From assembly GCF_024171495.1 (NCBI RefSeq), contig NZ_JALJZW010000001.1, forward strand, positions 1,025,001 to 1,056,732: a stretch of DNA of 31,732 nucleotides. The letters run 5' to 3'. The stretch comes from Deinococcus sp. HSC-46F16 (GTDB lineage Bacteria; Deinococcota; Deinococci; Deinococcales; Deinococcaceae). The notes under the pieces are model-generated. The model was not told the DNA's origin, did no database searches, and saw nothing but the letters and a program-made list of their open reading frames with translations. A program made the translations under genes and the position numbers. Below are positions 25,223 to 31,732 of this stretch, piece after piece (position 1 is the stretch's first letter; each line of letters begins with the position of its first letter).

Positions 25223-25734
25223 CCGAGCTGTGGACCATGTTCCTGGCCTACGTGCGGCTGGGGCTGATCAGCTTCGGGGGCACCAACGTCGCGGAGATGG
25301 AGCGCGTGCTGGTGGGCGAGCGGGGCTGGATCGACGCGGGCACGCTGGCGAATGGCTTCGCGCTGGGGCAACTCATGCCGGGGCCGAACATGCTGGCGGT
25401 CACGCACTACGGCTACGCCGCTGCGGGATTCGCCGGGGCGCTCGTCGCCACGCTGGGGTTCTACGGGCCGACGGCCTTGATTGGAGCGGTCGCAGCCCTC
25501 GCGTGGGAGCGGCACCGGGCCAATCCGTGGGTGGTCGCGTTTCGGCAGGCGCTCCTGCCCTTCGGGGGCGGGGTGGTGCTGGCGGGGGCGCTGGTGCTGG
25601 GGCAGACCAGCATCACATCGTGGGCAGGAGTGGCGGTGGCGGTCGGCGCGTTTCTGCTGCTCTGGCGGACGCGGGTGAACAGCGCGGTGGTGGTGCTGGG
25701 AGCGGCGGTGGTGGGGGCGCTGCTGGGGTTGTGA
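25219..25734 (+). CDS. chrA: Chromate transporter, half-size ChrA (C-terminal-type)
   Basis: Second half-size CHR protein, 171 residues. It starts with the GTG at 25219, overlapping the first gene's stop. Canonical motifs are clear: [19 protein letters not shown] (about 10-28), GERGWID, and [19 protein letters not shown] (about 47-65), followed by hydrophobic segments. The pair is expected to act as a heterodimer in the membrane. No ChrB-type regulator is adjacent. The downstream region is a repeat element. Confidence 0.9.
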   Translation: MTELWTMFLAYVRLGLISFGGTNVAEMERVLVGERGWIDAGTLANGFALGQLMPGPNMLAVTHYGYAAAGFAGALVATLGFYGPTALIGAVAALAWERHRANPWVVAFRQALLPFGGGVVLAGALVLGQTSITSWAGVAVAVGAFLLLWRTRVNSAVVVLGAAVVGALLGL

Positions 25735-25747
25735 GGGGGCAGGGGAT

Positions 25748-26071
25748 CTTGATTCGGTTTGCCCCGCCCCCCAGCCCCCTCTGCTGCGCAGCTCTGCGAG
25801 TCCCCAGAGGGAAAGGGGAGCAGCGCTGCGCCAGGCAAAGGTCGTCCCCTCATCCTCTGGCCCTTCTTGGCCCGCTCCCGTTTCCCCCTCCACGCCATCC
25901 TCTGCCCAGGTGAAAGGCCTCGGCACTGACACGCCGAACGGCTCGTCTGCCTGGAACATGGGCTTGCGAGGAGGGAACGCTGAGATCGGCTGACACAGGA
26001 AAAAATGGCAAGTGCGAAAGCGTAGTTTCCCCCTCTCCCCCAGCGGGTGACTCGTAGAGCCGCGCAGCGGA
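25748..26071 (-). repeat. Dispersed repeat element, copy A, with inverted terminal modules
   Basis: Read on the minus strand, this about 300-bp sequence matches 31300-31584 read on the plus strand over nearly its length. Shared landmarks are a TGTGTCAGCCG (25989-25998 region), TTCCAGGCAGACGAGCCG (about 25938-25955), GATGGCGTGGAGGGGGAA (about 25884-25901) and GGGGCAAACCG. Its ends carry inverted copies of the 22-bp module (25780-25801 and 26050-26071), giving imperfect terminal inverted repeats. No transposase frame is present, so a MITE-like non-autonomous element is a reasonable label. Confidence 0.75.
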
Positions 26072-26186
26072 GAGGCCCTGCGCAGCAGCGGGGTAAGGGG
26101 GCATGTGCCCAACCCTTCCGCCCGTTACCATCCCCACCCTCTCCGCGTCTGCACCCCGTTTCACTTCTCATCCTGAAGTCAGTCCT

Positions 26187-26192
26187 TATGCT
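26187..26192 (+). promoter_or_regulatory. -10 element of the CAP-protein gene
   Basis: TATGCT ends 9 nt before the ATG at 26202. Confidence 0.4.
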
Positions 26193-26201
26193 GCCGCCAT
26201 C

Positions 26202-26687
26202 ATGCTTCGTGCCCAACTCACGATTGCGGCGGGGATGCTCGCGGCGTTGACTCCCTTTTCGGCAACGGCGCAGTCTCCCGCCGAGGCGCAGGTACTGGCC
26301 GGGCTGAATGAGGCGCGGGCGCGGGGGGTCACCTGTCCGGCCAGTGGGCGGCGGCCCGTCGCGGCGCCGCTGTTGCCGAGTGCGGCACACGCCCTCGCCG
26401 CGCGGACTCAGGCGGGGTACATGAGCAGCCGCGCTGGGGTCACGCACGCGGGAGCTGGGGGCACCACCCCGCGCATCCGGGCGGCCAGCGTGGGCGTGCA
26501 GGCGGTCAGTGTGACTGAGATCATTTACATGGGCACGAGTCCGCAGTCGGCGCTGAACTGGTGGCTCGCCTCGCCACTGCACTGCGCGATCCTGACCGAT
26601 GCCCGCTACACGCACGCGGGGGCAGCGGTGGTGCAGGGGTCGCGCGGAACGGCGTATGTGGTGGTTCTCAGCAGCCAGCCGAAGTAG
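26202..26687 (+). CDS. Secreted CAP-domain (SCP-like) protein
   Basis: A 161-residue exported protein. Residues 1-23 are a signal peptide ([16 protein letters not shown], cleavage after ATA). The rest is a minimal CAP/SCP domain: [15 protein letters not shown], then [23 protein letters not shown] with His82, TEIIYMG, and [26 protein letters not shown] (117-142), where His127 is the usual second His of the CAP cavity. Cys45 and Cys128 could form a disulfide. The bacterial role is unknown. I chose ATG 26202 because it places the signal peptide at the N-terminus; the longer frame to 26103 begins inside the repeat-flanking DNA. Confidence 0.88.
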   Translation: MLRAQLTIAAGMLAALTPFSATAQSPAEAQVLAGLNEARARGVTCPASGRRPVAAPLLPSAAHALAARTQAGYMSSRAGVTHAGAGGTTPRIRAASVGVQAVSVTEIIYMGTSPQSALNWWLASPLHCAILTDARYTHAGAAVVQGSRGTAYVVVLSSQPK

Positions 26688-26693
26688 GGCGGG

Positions 26694-27476
<783 letters not shown>

Positions 27477-27482
27477 GCGCGG

Positions 27483-27488
27483 AGTGTA
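27483..27488 (-). promoter_or_regulatory. -10 element of bdhA, leaderless spacing
   Basis: TACACT on the minus strand, 6 nt before the ATG at 27476. It is identical to the livK -10 and sits at the same 10-nt distance from a GTNAC-type box. Confidence 0.6.
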
Positions 27489-27498
27489 GTGGGGGGAC

Positions 27499-27514
27499 GT
27501 CACGGGGGCGTTGC
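27499..27514. promoter_or_regulatory. GTNAC-type box upstream of bdhA
   Basis: On the minus strand GCAAC-GCCCCC-GTGAC, exactly 10 nt upstream of TACACT. The livK box is GTAAC-GCGGGC-GTGAC, also 10 nt upstream of TACACT. One half-site has C instead of T at its second position. Confidence 0.5.
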
Positions 27515-27549
27515 AGTGCGCCTGCTTCTGTCTACTTCGAAAAAGAGGA

Positions 27550-27555
27550 TATGGT
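27550..27555 (+). promoter_or_regulatory. -10 element of ddrA, leaderless spacing
   Basis: TATGGT ends 7 nt before the ATG at 27563, inside an unusually A+T-rich patch (27529-27562). No clear radiation/desiccation response motif overlaps it; the best partial match is TTCTGTC at 27526-27532. Confidence 0.5.
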
Positions 27556-27562
27556 TTAAGGT

Positions 27563-28189
27563 ATGGACGTGACGTATGCCCAGGTGAAAGACCGCCTCGC
27601 GGCCCCCTTTCCGGCGGCGCGGGTCGCCTGGAAGCCCCAGATGGTCAGCCGGGACCGGTCCTCGGCGCTGATGGTGGCGTTCGTAGACGCCCGCACGGTG
27701 ATGGAGCGACTGGACGACGTGTGTCCGGGCGAGTGGAATTTCGACGTGAAGCTCTTTCCAGGGCAGCCGGGCCAGCCGCCCACCGCCCGTGGCCGCCTGA
27801 CCGTGCTGGGCCTGACCCGCAGTGACGTGGGCGAGGCGGGCGAGGGCGAGGCCGGAACCCTCAAGGCCGCCGCCAGTGACGCGCTGAAGCGCTGCGCCGT
27901 GCATTTCGGGGTGGGGCGCTACCTCTACGACCTGCCCCGCACCTGGGTCGCCTGGGACGAGGGCCGCCGCGCTCCCCTCGACCCGCCCCGGCTTCCCGAG
28001 TGGGCGCTGCCCGAAGAGGAGCGCACGTCCGGCGCGGCGCACGTGCTGGGAGCGCTGGACGCCCTGCGGACCGGACTCCCCCAGGACGTGGGACAACTGC
28101 GCGAGGTCTACCGCCACCTCCGGGCAGCGCTGGACACGGTGGAGCGGGCGGGAACCGCGCCGGAGGCCGCCGCGAGCTTGAGACTCTAA
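27563..28189 (+). CDS. ddrA: DNA damage response protein DdrA, Rad52-like
   Basis: A 208-residue Rad52-family single-strand annealing homolog. D. radiodurans DdrA has the same length and is reported to bind and protect 3' single-stranded DNA ends after irradiation or desiccation. Visible family features are the N-terminal [20 protein letters not shown], the beta strand block [26 protein letters not shown], and the conserved core [27 protein letters not shown] (about 100-126), with a variable C-terminal tail. No signal or membrane segment. It is divergent from bdhA and convergent with the large regulator gene, so monocistronic. The expected DdrO-binding motif is not clearly present, so induction should be tested rather than assumed. 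Confidence 0.93.
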   Translation: MDVTYAQVKDRLAAPFPAARVAWKPQMVSRDRSSALMVAFVDARTVMERLDDVCPGEWNFDVKLFPGQPGQPPTARGRLTVLGLTRSDVGEAGEGEAGTLKAAASDALKRCAVHFGVGRYLYDLPRTWVAWDEGRRAPLDPPRLPEWALPEEERTSGAAHVLGALDALRTGLPQDVGQLREVYRHLRAALDTVERAGTAPEAAASLRL

Positions 28190-28198
28190 CCAGGGCCC

Positions 28199-31198
<3,000 letters not shown>

Positions 31199-31204
31199 GG
31201 GGAG

Positions 31205-31210
31205 ATGGTA
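31205..31210 (-). promoter_or_regulatory. -10 element of the MalT/SARP-type regulator, leaderless spacing
   Basis: TACCAT on the minus strand, 6 nt before the GTG at 31198. It decides the start choice. Confidence 0.5.
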
Positions 31211-31216
31211 GGGCAT

Positions 31217-31645
31217 GGGGGGGCGGAGGGACGAGGGGGAATGGTCAGCCGTCAGAAAGGGCAAGCGTTGCTTGCCACCCCCCTCCCAACCTCCCCCACA
31301 AGGGGGGAGGGGCAGATACCGACACGCTCTTGCTAAAGCTGTCTTTTCCTTGTGTCAGCCGTCCGAAGCTTTCTCACCTTCCAAGCTCAAGTTCCAGGCA
31401 GACGAGCCGTTCGGCACGGACGCGCCGAGGCCTTTTCCTTGGGCGGAAGGATGGCGTGGAGGGGGAACCGGGGGCGGGGCAAGCGGAGCCGACGATGGGG
31501 GGACAACCTTTGCTTAGCGCAGCGCCGCTCCCCCTGCCCCCTCGGGGGGTAGGGGGCTGGGGGGTGGGGGCAAACCGCAATCAAAAAAACCGGCCCCCAC
31601 CCGAAGGCAGAGGCCCAAAGCCAAGAGCTACGTCTAGTACAGCGT
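31217..31645. other. 429-bp gap without a supported gene
   Basis: Contains a C- and G-rich hairpin region (about 31270-31315), repeat copy B (31300-31584), an A-tract (31583-31590), and about 55 bp leading to the transposase stop. No frame here gives a recognisable product. Confidence 0.6.
31300..31584 (+). repeat. Dispersed repeat element, copy B
   Basis: Plus-strand counterpart of the minus-strand element at 25748-26071. Shared landmarks are TGTGTCAGCCG (31351-31361), TTCCAGGCAGACGAGCCG (31392-31409), GATGGCGTGGAGGGGGAA (about 31450-31467), GCGCAGCGC and GCAAACCG. It lacks the 22-bp ACTCG module that copy A carries between its CCCTCTGGGG and GGGGGCTGGGG segments. The two copies have diverged by many substitutions, so neither is a recent duplication. 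Confidence 0.75.
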
Positions 31646-31732
31646 TCATTTAATACGAATGGCTTCGTAGTGCCGTCCTAGCGTCCGGCGGGCGACCTGG
31701 GTGGAGAACTGCCAGTTGAGGGTGACGCCCGC
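31646..31732 (-). CDS. C-terminal end of a probable IS630-type transposase, cut by window edge
   Basis: The last 28 codons of a minus-strand gene that enters from the right edge. The product ends VTLNWQFSTQVARRTLGRHY plus a short basic tail. IS630-family DDE transposases commonly end in a similar NWQFTTEDARIKL-type sequence, which is the basis of this call. The catalytic domain lies outside the window, so neither family nor intactness can be settled. It is next to repeat copy B, consistent with an insertion-prone spot. Confidence 0.5.
   Translation of the reverse strand, partial: AGVTLNWQFSTQVARRTLGRHYEAIRIK

Larger units (their letters stand above)
25735..26201. other. 467-bp gap without a supported gene
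   Basis: Filled mainly by the dispersed repeat at 25748-26071. After the repeat are about 130 bp of unremarkable sequence ending in the CAP-protein promoter (TATGCT at 26187-26192). Open frames cross the repeat in several frames, but none continues into a recognisable protein. Confidence 0.6.

Noticed and set aside
27526..27542. Radiation/desiccation response motif before ddrA
   Set aside because: Only about 9 of 17 positions match and the second half is poor, so I do not annotate it as a site.

Overview
This window is a G+C-rich chromosomal segment that reads as Deinococcus. The best markers are a DdrA (Rad52-like DNA-end protection) gene of 208 codons, the many genes whose -10 hexamer (TANNNT) sits only 6-7 nt before the start codon (leaderless mRNAs are common in Deinococcus), a YqjM-type ene-reductase, a Crp-family regulator, and dispersed G+C-rich intergenic repeats. 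All calls come from reading the sequence; no database search was run.

Positions 1-13,200 are largely catabolic. An acyl-CoA dehydrogenase (cut by the left edge) lies downstream of an acyl-CoA carboxylase beta subunit, whose promoter carries a perfect 14-bp palindrome. A cytochrome P450 is divergent from it. Next is a minus-strand operon: MetX-like alpha/beta-fold protein, small alpha/beta hydrolase, and both subunits of 3-oxoacid CoA-transferase (scoA, scoB). Divergent from that operon is a complete branched-chain amino-acid-type ABC importer (livK, livH, livM, livG, livF), closed by a strong terminator. A further serine hydrolase follows.

Positions 13,200-23,300 hold housekeeping and envelope genes: RlmI rRNA methyltransferase, a Crp/FNR regulator, a LolD-like ATPase, secreted fasciclin and VanW proteins, an Old Yellow Enzyme, a GNAT acetyltransferase, a hypothetical protein, a three-gene ABC-2 exporter and a ribbon-helix-helix (RHH) protein.

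Positions 23,300-31,732 hold a spermidine-synthase-like methyltransferase behind a 13-codon leader ORF, a Nudix hydrolase, a split chromate transporter (two half-size ChrA genes), a repeat element, a CAP-domain protein, 3-hydroxybutyrate dehydrogenase (bdhA), ddrA, a roughly 1,000-residue MalT/SARP-type regulator, a second copy of the repeat in opposite orientation, and the C-terminal end of a probable IS630-type transposase.

The most interesting signal is regulatory. The metX-like/scoAB operon and the liv operon face away from one exactly symmetric region: two GTNAC-N6-GTNAC boxes, each 10 nt from its own -10 hexamer. A third, near-identical box sits 10 nt from the -10 of bdhA, 20 kb away. 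ScoAB and BdhA together turn 3-hydroxybutyrate and acetoacetate into acetoacetyl-CoA, and leucine breakdown also yields acetoacetate. I infer a small undescribed regulon that couples amino-acid uptake to ketone-body use.
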